Source: Candidatus Gribaldobacteria bacterium
GTDB lineage: Bacteria; Patescibacteriota; Minisyncoccia; Minisyncoccales; CG1-02-41-26
Length of the DNA: 38,175 nt
Reading direction: 5' to 3'
Assembly (NCBI GenBank): GCA_026396705.1
Contig: JAPLWE010000036.1
Coordinates: 1 to 38,175 of the forward strand
Below the pieces are notes generated by a model. It was not told where the DNA came from. It worked only from the letters and a program-made list of their open reading frames with translations, and searched no databases. The translations under genes and the position numbers were made by a program. How positions within the stretch are numbered: the stretch's first letter is position 1; each line of letters opens with the position of its first letter. Positions 26,014 through 34,911 of this stretch are shown piece after piece.

Positions 26014-26949
26014 TCAAAAACCTAAATACTGAATTTCTTCTTCTAAGGCAATAGCGAATTTTTGCCAAACTGTTTGCTTGGCTAAGTCGATTAATTGTCT
26101 AACTTCGCTAGCTGTAGCTGCGCCTGTGTTAACAATAAAGTTGGTGTGCTCGGTAGAAATTTGCGCCCCGCCGATTTTTTTACCTTTTAACCCACATTGC
26201 TCAATCAACCAACCAGCGGATATTTCTTTCCTTGCTTGAAAAACTGCAAACTCGGGGCGGCTTAAAATTATTTTTTCATCTTTAATATTCTGAAACACCG
26301 ATCCGGCTGATGGCTGATTAGGATGATGATTTTTTCTATATTGTAAAACTTTTTTAACTTCCTCTTTAACTTCTTGTTTATTTTTTTTCTCTAAAACTAA
26401 GCCTGCTGACAAAATAACCAAATTTTTATTTTGCTTAAAGATGCTATCTTTATATGCAAACCCACATTCTTTATTCTTGTAATTTTTAACTTTAAATTTT
26501 GAACTTTGAACCTCCATAACTTCCACTTGGCTCACTATGTCAGCCATATTTTTACCAAATGCCCCGGCGTTTCCCCAAATCGATCCCCCTACTGTAGCTT
26601 GCGGAATACCTGAAGCCCATTCCAAGCCGCTTAATCCTTCTTCTAACGAAAATGCAACCAAGTCGGATAATTTTACTCCTGCCTCGCAGTAAAGCAATGC
26701 CTTATCCCCTCCTAAACTTTGAGCTTTGAACTTTGAGCTTTGAACTTTGATGGCCAAGCCATCAAATCCCTTGTCAGCCACCAATAAATTACTTCCCCCA
26801 GCCAAAACAAAAAAAGATAGGCCATTGCCTTTGGCCCACTCAATGGCTTCTTTAATATCGGGGACGCTTTCTGCTTCCCAAAAATAACGCGCCAACCCGC
26901 CAATTTGAAAAGTGGTATAGCTCTTCAGCAAAATATTCTCCTTCAACAT
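26014..26949 (-). CDS. murB: UDP-N-acetylenolpyruvoylglucosamine reductase (MurB)
   Basis: FAD enzyme making UDP-MurNAc for peptidoglycan. The product shows 'TTFQIGGLARYF', the FAD-binding 'VLAGGSNLLVAD', 'GSIWGNAGAFG', 'HHPNQPSAGSVFQN' (active-site Ser) and 'IGGAQISTEHTNFIVN'. The ATG at 26949 ('MLKENILLKSYTTF') matches the family; the track's 36 extra residues are the open-by-chance 5' leader. Two loops contain 'QSSKFKAQS'- and 'QSSKFKVKN'-type insertions encoded by TTTGAAC-like iterated DNA (26488-26511 and 26714-26750). These are outside catalytic motifs, so the enzyme is probably functional. Confidence 0.93.
   Translation of the reverse strand: MLKENILLKSYTTFQIGGLARYFWEAESVPDIKEAIEWAKGNGLSFFVLAGGSNLLVADKGFDGLAIKVQSSKFKAQSLGGDKALLYCEAGVKLSDLVAFSLEEGLSGLEWASGIPQATVGGSIWGNAGAFGKNMADIVSQVEVMEVQSSKFKVKNYKNKECGFAYKDSIFKQNKNLVILSAGLVLEKKNKQEVKEEVKKVLQYRKNHHPNQPSAGSVFQNIKDEKIILSRPEFAVFQARKEISAGWLIEQCGLKGKKIGGAQISTEHTNFIVNTGAATASEVRQLIDLAKQTVWQKFAIALEEEIQYLGF
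26714..26750. repeat. Iterated CTTTGA[AG] tandem repeat within murB
   Basis: ACTTTGAGCTTTGAACTTTG is repeated about five times as 7-mers alternating GAGCTTT and GAACTTT. It encodes the QSSKFKAQS loop. A second diverged stretch lies at 26488-26511 in the same gene. Confidence 0.75.
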
Positions 26950-27144
26950 ACAAAAGTCAAATGAGCCGGCAATGGTAAGCCTCCAACCATGTCTAAGGTG
27001 AGGACACATCACCGGCTCGCTGTAATTATAGCCTTTTAACCAGTCCGTGTAAAGCAAAAGACCTCGAAGTTTTCACCAGAGGTCTTGTGCTGACACGATA
27101 GAGGAAACTTGAAATTTCTTCCAAATTTTTTTCCTCACCTTATT
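26950..27144 (-). promoter_or_regulatory. Structured 5' leader of murB, candidate cis-regulatory RNA
   Basis: About 195 nt are predicted to be transcribed between the promoter and the murB ATG. Two hairpins are visible on the minus strand: AAGACCTC...GAGGTCTTTT (terminator-like, 8-9 bp) and GAGCCGGTGATG...CATTGCCGGCTC, with an inner CCTCACC/GGTTGGAGG pairing close to the start codon. No known riboswitch or T-box consensus was recognised. Confidence 0.5.
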
Positions 27145-27150
27145 GATTAC

Positions 27151-27179
27151 ATATTAGCAAACAATTACTACTTTGTCAA
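27151..27179 (-). promoter_or_regulatory. murB promoter overlapping the end of the upstream gene
   Basis: TTGACA (27174-27179) and TAATAT (27151-27156) on the minus strand are separated by 17 nt. The -35 lies in the last codons (TTG ACA) of the O-antigen-ligase-like gene. Confidence 0.75.
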
Positions 27180-29390
27180 GGTGTTGATATCTGGACTGCT
27201 TGTCGTATCTAAAATATCTTTAAACTCCCCTGACCACTCGCTTGGATTGTGTTGCACCGCTCTTTGAGCTATCTCCTTAGCTTGTTTATTAAGGCCAAGT
27301 GTTTGCGAAAAACTCACGGCCGATTGATAATAATTAAGATAGTTTTGATTTCTATCAATAGCGCTCAAAGCCAAAGCCAAGCCGTCGCTAGCCAATTGCT
27401 TAGCTTCATCATTTTTACCGGCCCTTTGGGCTATTTGAATGGCTATTTCCCATGATTGAAACCATTGGGGCTCCAAGGTAATAGCTTTTTTAGCTAAAGC
27501 CAAGGCCTCATCTGTCTTGCCCTGATAAAGCTTGGCTTGACTTAATACCCAATAACTTTGCTGGTTATTGGGCGATAATTGTAAAAGCTTTTCACCATAT
27601 TGAACGGCCAAATCAAGCTTAGAATAATCAAACACCGTATACATATTATAGGCCTGCGCCAAACGCAAAGCCGCGCTGTAGTCTAAGGGCGATTCAGTCA
27701 CGGTTTTTTGCAATGTTTGAGTAATAAAATCCAAAAGGCGTTTAGTTGCTTGCTCGACCGAAGCCTGACCGCGAATTTTGTCATAATTATTCTGAATGTC
27801 TAGAAGAAACCGTTCGCCGAAAAAATCTCTAATTTGATACTTGCCAGCTGGGGAAGCGTCTAAAGTTTTTTGGGCCAAAGCTATACGACTATCTATATCC
27901 GAAGCCGAAATAGCTTTAAGAGTATAATAGTCAGCTTTGGCGGGCTGGACAACAAACCAAATGAAACAAACCAAAAAAGCGATAGCCATGATTAACAAAG
28001 GCCAACCCTTTTTATTATTTTCAGCCAAGGGGCCTACTATTGCCGTTTCTTTTCCCTTCAGATTGATAAAACCAGCAAACCCTAAAACGAAAACAAACAT
28101 TAACAAACTTACCGGCATATCAAAAACCGTCAAGTTTTGCATAAAATAAGCGACAATTAACGGAGTAAACACCGCAAAAATCCAAAAATCCTTTTTTCTA
28201 GCCCGAGCAAATAACCAAACAGCCATCATTAAAAGGCCAAGATAAGCCACTAAGCCCACAGCGCCATTAGCCACCAAAGTATCCAAAACAATATTATGGG
28301 TGCGGTCAAACCAAACTTCCGAGCCACATTCTGGCGTGTATAAGCAAGGGTTGAAATATTTAGGAAAAACCAAATAATAGTTTTCCCCGCCCCAACCAAA
28401 AATTGGCTTTTCTAAAAATCCTTGCCAAGCCATTTGCCAATTAACCTCTCGAGACTGGGTGGTTAGAGAAATAAACTTGTCGGAAACAGGATTATTAGGA
28501 ATGTGCAACAAAATAACAGAAGTTAAGACAGCTACTGATGAAATAATTAAAACAACCTTACCCAAAAGCCGCGCTTTTTTAGAAGAAACCTTAAAAGACA
28601 AATACAAAAGCCCAGTTAAAGCGAGGCCACCAACTGAACCTAAGGTGCCAGCCCGAGCGCCGCTTAAATAAATAGCCAATATAGCCAAAGCAATCGTTAA
28701 AATAAAAATAATTCTCTCTCGCCATTTAGTTGAAGTAAAAAATAAATAAGCCGCTAAAAAAACATTAAAAAGCAAATAGCTGCCTAAAAAAGAAGTATTG
28801 CCCAGAGTGCTACCTCCCCTCTGCGAAAAATCAAAAGCCTTTACCCCGGCTTGCTCTAAAAGCGCCATCAATGAAATAGCAACTCCAATAGCCACTGAAA
28901 AAATAAAAAATTTGCGCCAAACTTCTTTACTTTGCAAAGTAAAAATCAAAGCCCAAAAAAATCCAAAAAGATGCAGCCACATCACTAAACCAGTCATTCT
29001 TTCAAACTTTGACCAAAACGACCGCGAAGGATCCGCGCCAAAAATAGCGCTTAACGATAAAGTCAAAACAAAAAAGCCGAAAACCAATAACATTTTTTCC
29101 CAACGAGGCCGATACTTTTTATAAGAAATAGCCAAAACCAACCAAGCAAAAAAAGCTACTTGGCAACACCCCATCAAAAACAAGCCCTTGGGCCCGACAA
29201 AAGGAAAATAAAATTTGCCACTAATAATAAACGGCGTTAAAAAGGCTACCCCCACCGCCAAATAAACCAACCAAAGCCAAAGTCTTTCCCAATTGGTTTG
29301 CGATTGACCTTGTTTAATTCTTGTTTTCTGAACTGACAAAGGAACAATTCCCTCTTTAATTTGTTTTTTAACTCGCGATTTTTTTCCCAT
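27168..29390 (-). CDS. O-antigen ligase/polymerase-like membrane protein with TPR tail
   Basis: A 740-aa protein. Residues about 40-440 hold 10-12 TM helices with a Wzy/WaaL (PF04932-type) core: 'GNTSFLGSYLLFNVFLA', 'LSGARAGTLGSVGGL' and, in the large external loop, 'EKPIFGWGGENYYLVFPKYF' and 'FDRTHNIVLDTLVANGAVG'. After a TM at about 460-480 the C-terminal part is extracytoplasmic and contains TPR-like helices ('SYWVLSQAKLYQGKTDEALALAKKAITLEP'-type pattern). Such proteins join or polymerise surface glycans on a lipid carrier. Its neighbours, a sugar transferase and a flippase, support this. In a CPR cell the acceptor may be an S-layer protein or a lipid. It starts at MGKKSRVKK with no better alternative. 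Confidence 0.85.
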   Translation of the reverse strand: MGKKSRVKKQIKEGIVPLSVQKTRIKQGQSQTNWERLWLWLVYLAVGVAFLTPFIISGKFYFPFVGPKGLFLMGCCQVAFFAWLVLAISYKKYRPRWEKMLLVFGFFVLTLSLSAIFGADPSRSFWSKFERMTGLVMWLHLFGFFWALIFTLQSKEVWRKFFIFSVAIGVAISLMALLEQAGVKAFDFSQRGGSTLGNTSFLGSYLLFNVFLAAYLFFTSTKWRERIIFILTIALAILAIYLSGARAGTLGSVGGLALTGLLYLSFKVSSKKARLLGKVVLIISSVAVLTSVILLHIPNNPVSDKFISLTTQSREVNWQMAWQGFLEKPIFGWGGENYYLVFPKYFNPCLYTPECGSEVWFDRTHNIVLDTLVANGAVGLVAYLGLLMMAVWLFARARKKDFWIFAVFTPLIVAYFMQNLTVFDMPVSLLMFVFVLGFAGFINLKGKETAIVGPLAENNKKGWPLLIMAIAFLVCFIWFVVQPAKADYYTLKAISASDIDSRIALAQKTLDASPAGKYQIRDFFGERFLLDIQNNYDKIRGQASVEQATKRLLDFITQTLQKTVTESPLDYSAALRLAQAYNMYTVFDYSKLDLAVQYGEKLLQLSPNNQQSYWVLSQAKLYQGKTDEALALAKKAITLEPQWFQSWEIAIQIAQRAGKNDEAKQLASDGLALALSAIDRNQNYLNYYQSAVSFSQTLGLNKQAKEIAQRAVQHNPSEWSGEFKDILDTTSSPDINTLTK

Positions 29391-29403
29391 AGTTTTTGCT
29401 TTT

Positions 29404-29576
29404 ATGACTTAAGGTATGTTAGTGGCTCGGAGAGTTAGTTTCAAGGAGACGCTCACTCGCTCCGGCGGCTCGTTCGCTTAGTTTTCGGCCTATTTTCCGC
29501 TAGTAAGCGGAACCAAGCAAATAGGCCTCAAAATACTCCTTGAAACTAACTTCCTCGCCTCTAACCCATAAGTCAT
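29404..29576 (+). repeat. Full-length palindromic element, copy B
   Basis: The left end ATGACTTAAGGTATGTTAGTGG pairs with the right end CTCTAACCCATAAGTCAT. The inner stem GTTAGTTTCAAGGAG/CTCCTTGAAACTAAC and nested GGCCTATT/AATAGGCC hairpin are identical to copies A and D. It fills the gap between divergent genes; the remaining 95 nt hold the promoter of the sugar transferase gene. Confidence 0.9.
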
Positions 29577-29628
29577 TAATTTTATAAAAGAAATTATACA
29601 TTGATATCTTAATCTTTGGGCTAAAAAA

Positions 29629-29657
29629 TTGCAAGATAGGGCGTTGAATGATAAAAT
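29629..29657 (+). promoter_or_regulatory. Candidate promoter of the glycan genes
   Basis: TTGCAA (29629-29634) and TAAAAT (29652-29657) are separated by 17 nt. The expected transcription start is only about seven bases before ATG 29671, which would make the message nearly leaderless. Confidence 0.45.
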
Positions 29658-29670
29658 ATAAAATAAGGTT

Positions 29671-30981
29671 ATGAAGCAAAAAATACGCAAAGTTAGTTTG
29701 TTTTTGGGCGATGTTATTTTCGCTTATGTTAGCTTGCTGATTATGGTTTATTGGCGATTCTCGCCCAATTTTTCCTGGCCAATTTTTTTCCAGCATCTTT
29801 TACCATTTTCTATCTTATATTTTGTTTGGCTAACGCTTTTTTATATTTTTGGCCTCTATGATCTTGATTTAGCCAACCCCAAAAGCGCTTTTATAGCTCG
29901 ACTGGGCGCCTGCTTGGCAGTTTGCTTAGCAGTAGGGGTTTTTTTCTTTTACACTGTGCCACTTTTTGGCATCACTCCTAAAACAAATTTACTAGTTAAT
30001 ATTGTTTTGCTGGGTGTTTTAATTTTAATTTGGCGGCAAATTTTTTATTGGCTTTTTTCCGCGCTTTTTTTGAAACAAGTAGGCATCTTGGGTAAAAACC
30101 TTTGGACCGATAAATTAATTAATGAAATCAAAAACAACCCGCAATTGGGCTATCGCTTTGTTAAATTTATCAATGTATCGCAATCACTTAGCCAGCAAAT
30201 TAAAAAAGATAAAATCAACACCCTCATTATCGCCCAAAATATCAACCAGCAAAAAATTTTAGTCAAAGAGCTTTATGGCTGTTTGGACTTAAAAATAAAT
30301 TTTCTTAATTTAGCAACCGCCTACGAAATAATTTTTAATAAGATACCAGTTGATTTTATTGACCAAGAATGGTTTTTAAGTAACTTAGCTGAAGGCGAAA
30401 AAAACGCTTATGATAAAATAAAAAGATTAACCGAGCTTGTTTTGGCTATATTAATTATTTTGATCAGCTCGCCATTCTGGCTAGCAATTGCTTTATTAAT
30501 AAAAAAAGAAGATAAAGGCAAGATCTTTTACAAACAACAAAGATATGGCAAAGAAGGCAAGGTTTTTTGGCTTTACAAGTTTCGCACCATGAAACAAGAC
30601 GCTGAAAAAGATGGCCCAGCTTGGGCCGTTAAAAACGATACTCGAGCTACCAAGGTTGGCCAAATTTTACGAAAAATCCATCTAGACGAACTACCCCAAA
30701 TGCTCAATGTTTTACGAGGCGATATTTCATTGATTGGCCCCCGACCCGAGCGCCCCGAGTTTGTTAAAAAATTAGAAAAAGAAATTCCCCATTATCAATT
30801 ACGCCACATCATCAAACCGGGTTTCACGGGCTGGGCGCAAATAAAATTCAGATATGCTCGAACAACTATGGACAGCCAAGAAAAATTTCAGTATGACCTC
30901 TATTACCTAAAAAATCGCTCCTTATTATTGGACTTAGGCATATTACTTAAAACCTTACAAATTTTATTCCGTGGCGAATAG
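29671..30981 (+). CDS. Polyprenyl-phosphate sugar-1-phosphate transferase (WbaP/WcaJ-like)
   Basis: This enzyme starts glycan assembly by placing a sugar-1-phosphate on undecaprenyl phosphate. The 436-aa product has four N-terminal TM helices (to about residue 125), a cytoplasmic linker, then a fifth hydrophobic segment (about 250-272) and the catalytic domain with 'FWLYKFRTMKQDAE', 'LRKIHLDELPQMLNVLRGD', 'SLIGPRPERPEF' and 'KPGFTGWAQI'. That layout matches the large PNPT/PHPT (PF02397) type. It begins a plus-strand pair with the flippase gene 23 nt downstream. The sugar is not determinable. Confidence 0.9.
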   Translation: MKQKIRKVSLFLGDVIFAYVSLLIMVYWRFSPNFSWPIFFQHLLPFSILYFVWLTLFYIFGLYDLDLANPKSAFIARLGACLAVCLAVGVFFFYTVPLFGITPKTNLLVNIVLLGVLILIWRQIFYWLFSALFLKQVGILGKNLWTDKLINEIKNNPQLGYRFVKFINVSQSLSQQIKKDKINTLIIAQNINQQKILVKELYGCLDLKINFLNLATAYEIIFNKIPVDFIDQEWFLSNLAEGEKNAYDKIKRLTELVLAILIILISSPFWLAIALLIKKEDKGKIFYKQQRYGKEGKVFWLYKFRTMKQDAEKDGPAWAVKNDTRATKVGQILRKIHLDELPQMLNVLRGDISLIGPRPERPEFVKKLEKEIPHYQLRHIIKPGFTGWAQIKFRYARTTMDSQEKFQYDLYYLKNRSLLLDLGILLKTLQILFRGE

Positions 30982-31004
30982 CGAGATGGTTGTAAAATAA
31001 AATT

Positions 31005-32276
31005 ATGATACAAACATTCAAACAAAAAATTTACGGTTTGCTTAAAAAAACTGAAAAATATACCCAGACCGACAATATCTATTTAGCAAAAAACGGATTC
31101 TGGCTTACTTCAGCAAAACTAATTGTCGCCCTAAGCTCTTTTCTGACTGCAGTAGCTTTTGCCAACTTACTAGCCCCCGAGCTCTACGGCAATTACAAAT
31201 ATATAGTTACTTTAGTAGGTTTTTTAAGCATATTCACTCTTAAGGGTTTATGCACCGCCTTAAGCCAAGCAGTTACTAGAGGATTAGAAGGTGGCCTGCA
31301 TTCTCTTTTCAAAACTAAAATCAAATTTGCCTGCTTGCAATCGTTGGGAGTAATAATCTTAGGCATTTACTATTTCCATCAAAGCAATTATCTATTAGCT
31401 CTGCCGTTATTTTTTATTGCTTTTTTACTACCATTGCTCTCGGGGTTTGGTTTGTTCTCATTTTTTTTGTTAGGCCAAAAAAATTTTCGCTTAAACGCAA
31501 AATATCAAATTATTCAAAGTTTGGTTACGGCTGGCTCTTTAATTGCTTTTCTGCTGTTGGTCGCGCGCTTTCCACAGCGCGCTTTATTAATTATTTTTAC
31601 ATTAACAGCGCTTTACTTTTCCACCCAAACAATTTGCAATGGTATTTTTTATTATTTAACCAAAAAAAAATTAACTAACAACACGCAAGACCCCAAAACC
31701 AAAAAATACGGCTTTCACTTAACTATAGTTAATTTTTTGGAAGAAATTATTGGGTATTTGGACCAAATTCTAGTTTTTCACAGTTTGGGCGCCATTCAAT
31801 TGGCTATGTATTCGTTTGCCTTATTGCCCGTAAATAAACTAAAAGAACCTGTTCAAATGATCTCTGATTTGGCCTTACCCAAATTTAGCGTTAAGAACCC
31901 CGCAGAATTAAAAAAAGATCTTCCGCTGAAGATATCAAAACTGCTTCTTTTAATGTTGCCAATTATGGCTTTCTATTGGCTGATTGCTCCATTTGTTTTC
32001 AAGTTTTTCTTTCCTCTTTACACTGGAGCGATTTTTTATTCCCAAATTTATGTCTTTTCGCTTTTAGGGGTAGGTTATTTAATTTCTAACACTGCCCTAA
32101 CCAGCCAGATGGCCATCAAAAAAATTTACGCCGTAAAAATTTCTACCGCTGTTTTAGATATTCTTTTATTGGTAGGAGGCTTCTGGTGGTTAGGCATTTT
32201 AGGTATTATTATTGCCCGAGTAGCCTCGGAAATCATTCGCACTATTATTGGCTTGATAATAATAAAAAAGCTTTAA
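31005..32276 (+). CDS. Polysaccharide (Wzx-like) flippase
   Basis: A 423-aa polytopic protein with about 12 TM helices of the MATE/oligosaccharide flippase superfamily: 'FANLLAPELYGNYKYIVTLVGFLSI' near the N-terminus is the typical Wzx/RfbX opening, and 'LGAIQLAMYSFALLPVNKL' follows the middle loop. It would move the lipid-linked glycan made with the sugar transferase to the outer face for the ligase/polymerase. It lacks a good SD. Element C follows the stop directly and may serve as terminator. Confidence 0.85.
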   Translation: MIQTFKQKIYGLLKKTEKYTQTDNIYLAKNGFWLTSAKLIVALSSFLTAVAFANLLAPELYGNYKYIVTLVGFLSIFTLKGLCTALSQAVTRGLEGGLHSLFKTKIKFACLQSLGVIILGIYYFHQSNYLLALPLFFIAFLLPLLSGFGLFSFFLLGQKNFRLNAKYQIIQSLVTAGSLIAFLLLVARFPQRALLIIFTLTALYFSTQTICNGIFYYLTKKKLTNNTQDPKTKKYGFHLTIVNFLEEIIGYLDQILVFHSLGAIQLAMYSFALLPVNKLKEPVQMISDLALPKFSVKNPAELKKDLPLKISKLLLLMLPIMAFYWLIAPFVFKFFFPLYTGAIFYSQIYVFSLLGVGYLISNTALTSQMAIKKIYAVKISTAVLDILLLVGGFWWLGILGIIIARVASEIIRTIIGLIIIKKL

Positions 32277-32282
32277 CAAGCT

Positions 32283-32460
32283 TAGGCCTTGCGCTGATGT
32301 TAGGGGCTCGGATAACTAATTTCAAAGAGACGTTCACCCGCTCCAGCGGCGGGCTCACTTAGTTTTCGGCCTATTTTCCGCCAGTAAGCGGAACCAAGCA
32401 AATAGGCCTCAAAATACTCTTTGAAATTAGTTTCCTCGCCCCTAATTACGCAAGTCATAA
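32283..32460 (+). repeat. Full-length palindromic element, copy C (variant)
   Basis: The left arm GATGTTAGGGGCTCGGATAA with ACTAATTTCAAAGAG pairs with the right arm CTCTTTGAAATTAGTTTCCTCGCCCCTAAT. Compared with copies A, B and D the stem has G-to-A and C-to-T changes, matched on both arms. It lies between convergent genes and could end transcription from both. Confidence 0.9.
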
Positions 32461-32462
32461 AA

Positions 32463-32921
32463 TTATTGAGGCGTAACAGCTGGGGTGGCTGGTTTTGGTC
32501 TTAACTGGATCGATTGGGCCGTGAGGCTGCCGTCTTGATTGGTGGCGCCGCTTATGCTGACATTTTGGCCAATTATTAGATCGTCAAGCGAACCAGCGGC
32601 AAATTTCATTACCTGGGTGGAAGTGGCGATAAAGGCTATTTTAGAGCCGCCGTCGCTCAACTTCACAGTAACACTATTGGCGTCTTTGGAAATAATCTCA
32701 CCCATTGCAAGACCACCGCCATTGCGAGTTGCTCGCTGAACCCCAGTATTAGCGCCACCAGCCATCTGCTGGAAACGAGCTTGCCTTTGCTCTGGTGTAA
32801 GATTAGCCAATCCCCCGCCAGCTGACTTGCTTTTGCCATATTGCATACCACCATAAAAAGAACCGACCCCGACCACGATAGCGACAATAATAGCTATAGC
32901 TATAATTATATTTTTTTTCAT
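32463..32921 (-). CDS. Membrane-anchored DUF5666-like protein
   Basis: A 152-aa product with an N-terminal TM/signal anchor (about residues 4-24), a glycine-rich linker, and a small beta domain ('[20 protein letters not shown]', '[26 protein letters not shown]') typical of the OB-like DUF5666 fold. The linker '[13 protein letters not shown]' is a short helical segment of the kind seen in secreted Mac-operon proteins. It is the last gene after the MacAB-like exporter. Its relation to the similar gene at 36818 suggests duplication or parallel recruitment. Function unknown. Confidence 0.65.
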   Translation of the reverse strand: MKKNIIIAIAIIVAIVVGVGSFYGGMQYGKSKSAGGGLANLTPEQRQARFQQMAGGANTGVQRATRNGGGLAMGEIISKDANSVTVKLSDGGSKIAFIATSTQVMKFAAGSLDDLIIGQNVSISGATNQDGSLTAQSIQLRPKPATPAVTPQ

Positions 32922-32971
32922 ACTATAATTTGTTTATTATCTTTACATTTAAGCAAGCCAAGGTCAGACCT

Positions 32972-34195
32972 CTACTCATATCTTAACGCTTCTATGGGGT
33001 TTAACCCAGCGGCTCGACGGGCCGGATAAAAGCCGAAAATAATGCCAATGGTGGCTGATACGCCAACTGCCAAAAAAATGGACCATGACGTAACTTCAGT
33101 CGTCATATTGCCAAAATAAGCCACGGCATAAGAAATAATCCATCCTAAAATAATTCCCACGATTCCTCCAATAAAAGTAAGCATTATTGATTCAATTAAA
33201 AATTGAATGCTAATATCTTTTTTCTTTGCGCCAATTGCTTTACGAAGACCAATTTCCCGTGTCCTTTCAGTAACAGTTGTCAGCATCATATTCATTATTC
33301 CGATGCCGCCCACAATCAATGATATGCCAGCGATGGCGGCAAGTAATATCGTAAGGGTGCTGCTTATTGAAGAAACGCTTGCCACAATGTCGGCCTGATT
33401 TATAACGCTGAAATCGGCAAGTTCGGGATTTGAAATATTGTGACGGCTTAATAACAAAGAAGTAATTTGTTCCTGTACTGTTGCCATTGATTTTTGATCA
33501 ACTACTTCCACATATATAGTAGATAGATAATCGCTGCCAGCCAAAAAGCGCTGAGCGGTAGATAATGGAATAAAAATCATATCGTCCTGATTACTCATAC
33601 CGCTTCCTCCTTTTTCTTTTGTAACGCCAATTACCTTGAAATCTACTTTATTAATCCGTATCGTTTGCCCGATAGGGTTTGAGCTTGTCCCAAATAGGTC
33701 ATCTCTAGTGGTCGGACCAAGCACCGCCACCTTGGACAAGCTTCGCACATTTTGTTCGGAAACAAACCCACCTGTTTCAATCTGGATATTCCGCACTTCT
33801 GGATAATCAGGGGTTGTTCCGAGAACAGATGTGTTAGTATTCGTTCCTTTCGCGGTAATTTGATAGCGGCCGGAAAGTTCGGGGGCAAGGGCTTTAATAA
33901 GCGTAATTTCTTTCTGAATTGCGTCAGCGTCTTCTTGCTTGAGCGTTTTAGCCGAACCCCTGCCGGCGCTTACTTGCGTTCCGACGCCACGCTGGAAACT
34001 AGGCGATATCATAAGCAAATTTGAACCGAGGGACTGGATGCTTGATTGTATAGAAGCTGTTGACCCTTGTCCGACGGAAATCATGGCGATAACTGAACCA
34101 ATACCAATCACAATACCCAAAATTGTAAGGCCGGACCGCGCTTTATTTGAAAGCAAGGCTGAAAATGTTTCTCTAAATATATCCGCTATATTCAT
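32972..34195 (-). CDS. MacB-type ABC transporter permease
   Basis: A 407-aa product with TM1 (about residues 20-42), an extracytoplasmic MacB_PCD domain ('GQTIRINKVDFKVIGVTKEKG'), and three C-terminal TM helices of an FtsX domain containing 'TVTERTREIGLRKAIGAKKKDI' and the terminal 'FGFYPARRAAGLNPIEALRYE'. This is the mechanotransmission permease that works with a separate ATPase and an adaptor. Its ATG overlaps the ATPase stop (ATGA). It is similar to the YknZ/MacB permeases of monoderms; the substrate is unknown. Confidence 0.9.
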   Translation of the reverse strand: MNIADIFRETFSALLSNKARSGLTILGIVIGIGSVIAMISVGQGSTASIQSSIQSLGSNLLMISPSFQRGVGTQVSAGRGSAKTLKQEDADAIQKEITLIKALAPELSGRYQITAKGTNTNTSVLGTTPDYPEVRNIQIETGGFVSEQNVRSLSKVAVLGPTTRDDLFGTSSNPIGQTIRINKVDFKVIGVTKEKGGSGMSNQDDMIFIPLSTAQRFLAGSDYLSTIYVEVVDQKSMATVQEQITSLLLSRHNISNPELADFSVINQADIVASVSSISSTLTILLAAIAGISLIVGGIGIMNMMLTTVTERTREIGLRKAIGAKKKDISIQFLIESIMLTFIGGIVGIILGWIISYAVAYFGNMTTEVTSWSIFLAVGVSATIGIIFGFYPARRAAGLNPIEALRYE

Positions 34196-34905
34196 AATTG
34201 ATGATGATTAGCAATGCGAGGTTTGATGTTTTTTTCATCCTCTATAATTTCTCCATCCCGAATGTGGATAATACGATTGGCGTGCTCGGCTACATATCGT
34301 TCGTGAGTAATCAAAATAATCATTCGACCATGCTCACTGTTTAATTTTTGAAAAGTGTCCAAAACAATCTCACCGGTTTTAGTATCTAGATTGCCGGTAG
34401 GCTCGTCGGCTAAAATAATTGACGGGTCATTAACTAATGCCCGAGCAATGGCCACTCGTTGCATCTGCCCGCCCGAAAGCTGATTAGAGAGATGGTCCCA
34501 ACGATCTTCAGGAAGACCTGCGGACAATAAGGCCTCTTTGGCTTTTTCTTCCCGTTGCTCTTTTTTCATACCAGCATACATCAAAGGTAAAGCCACATTG
34601 CGCAAAACAGTCGCTCGAGGCAAAAGGTTAAACGACTGAAAAACAAAACCAATTTTATTTCTTCTAATATCCGCCAATTGATCATCCGACAATTTGGAAA
34701 TATCCTGGCCATCTAAAAGATATGTGCCGCTGGTTGGCTTGTCTAAGGCGCCCAAAATATGCATCAAAGTTGATTTGCCCGAACCCGACGGCCCCATTAT
34801 GGCCACAAATTCGCCATCATTAATAGTAAAAGTAGCCCCCTTAAGCACTGTTGTTTCGCCAGCTCCGGTTTTATAGACCTTTGTGATATTTTTACATTCA
34901 ATCAT
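34192..34905 (-). CDS. MacB/LolD-type ABC transporter ATPase
   Basis: A 237-aa ATPase with Walker A 'GPSGSGKST', signature 'LSGGQMQR', Walker B with '[10 protein letters not shown]' and H-loop 'LITHERY'. Its sequence up to '[10 protein letters not shown]' is typical of the MacB/LolD/YknY group. It sits seven bases after the adaptor stop and overlaps the permease start, forming a MacA-ATPase-permease operon. Confidence 0.92.
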   Translation of the reverse strand: MIECKNITKVYKTGAGETTVLKGATFTINDGEFVAIMGPSGSGKSTLMHILGALDKPTSGTYLLDGQDISKLSDDQLADIRRNKIGFVFQSFNLLPRATVLRNVALPLMYAGMKKEQREEKAKEALLSAGLPEDRWDHLSNQLSGGQMQRVAIARALVNDPSIILADEPTGNLDTKTGEIVLDTFQKLNSEHGRMIILITHERYVAEHANRIIHIRDGEIIEDEKNIKPRIANHHQL

Positions 34906-34911
34906 ATGATT

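Noticed and set aside
26950-27144. T-box or known riboswitch in the murB leader
   Set aside because: No TGGNACCGCG T-box sequence, specifier loop or other remembered consensus was found; left as an unclassified leader.
30984-31004. GAGATGGTTGTAAAATAAAATT as a fragment of the 36640 repeat
   Set aside because: Only about 13 of the first 15 bases match the end of that repeat; too short to separate from chance.
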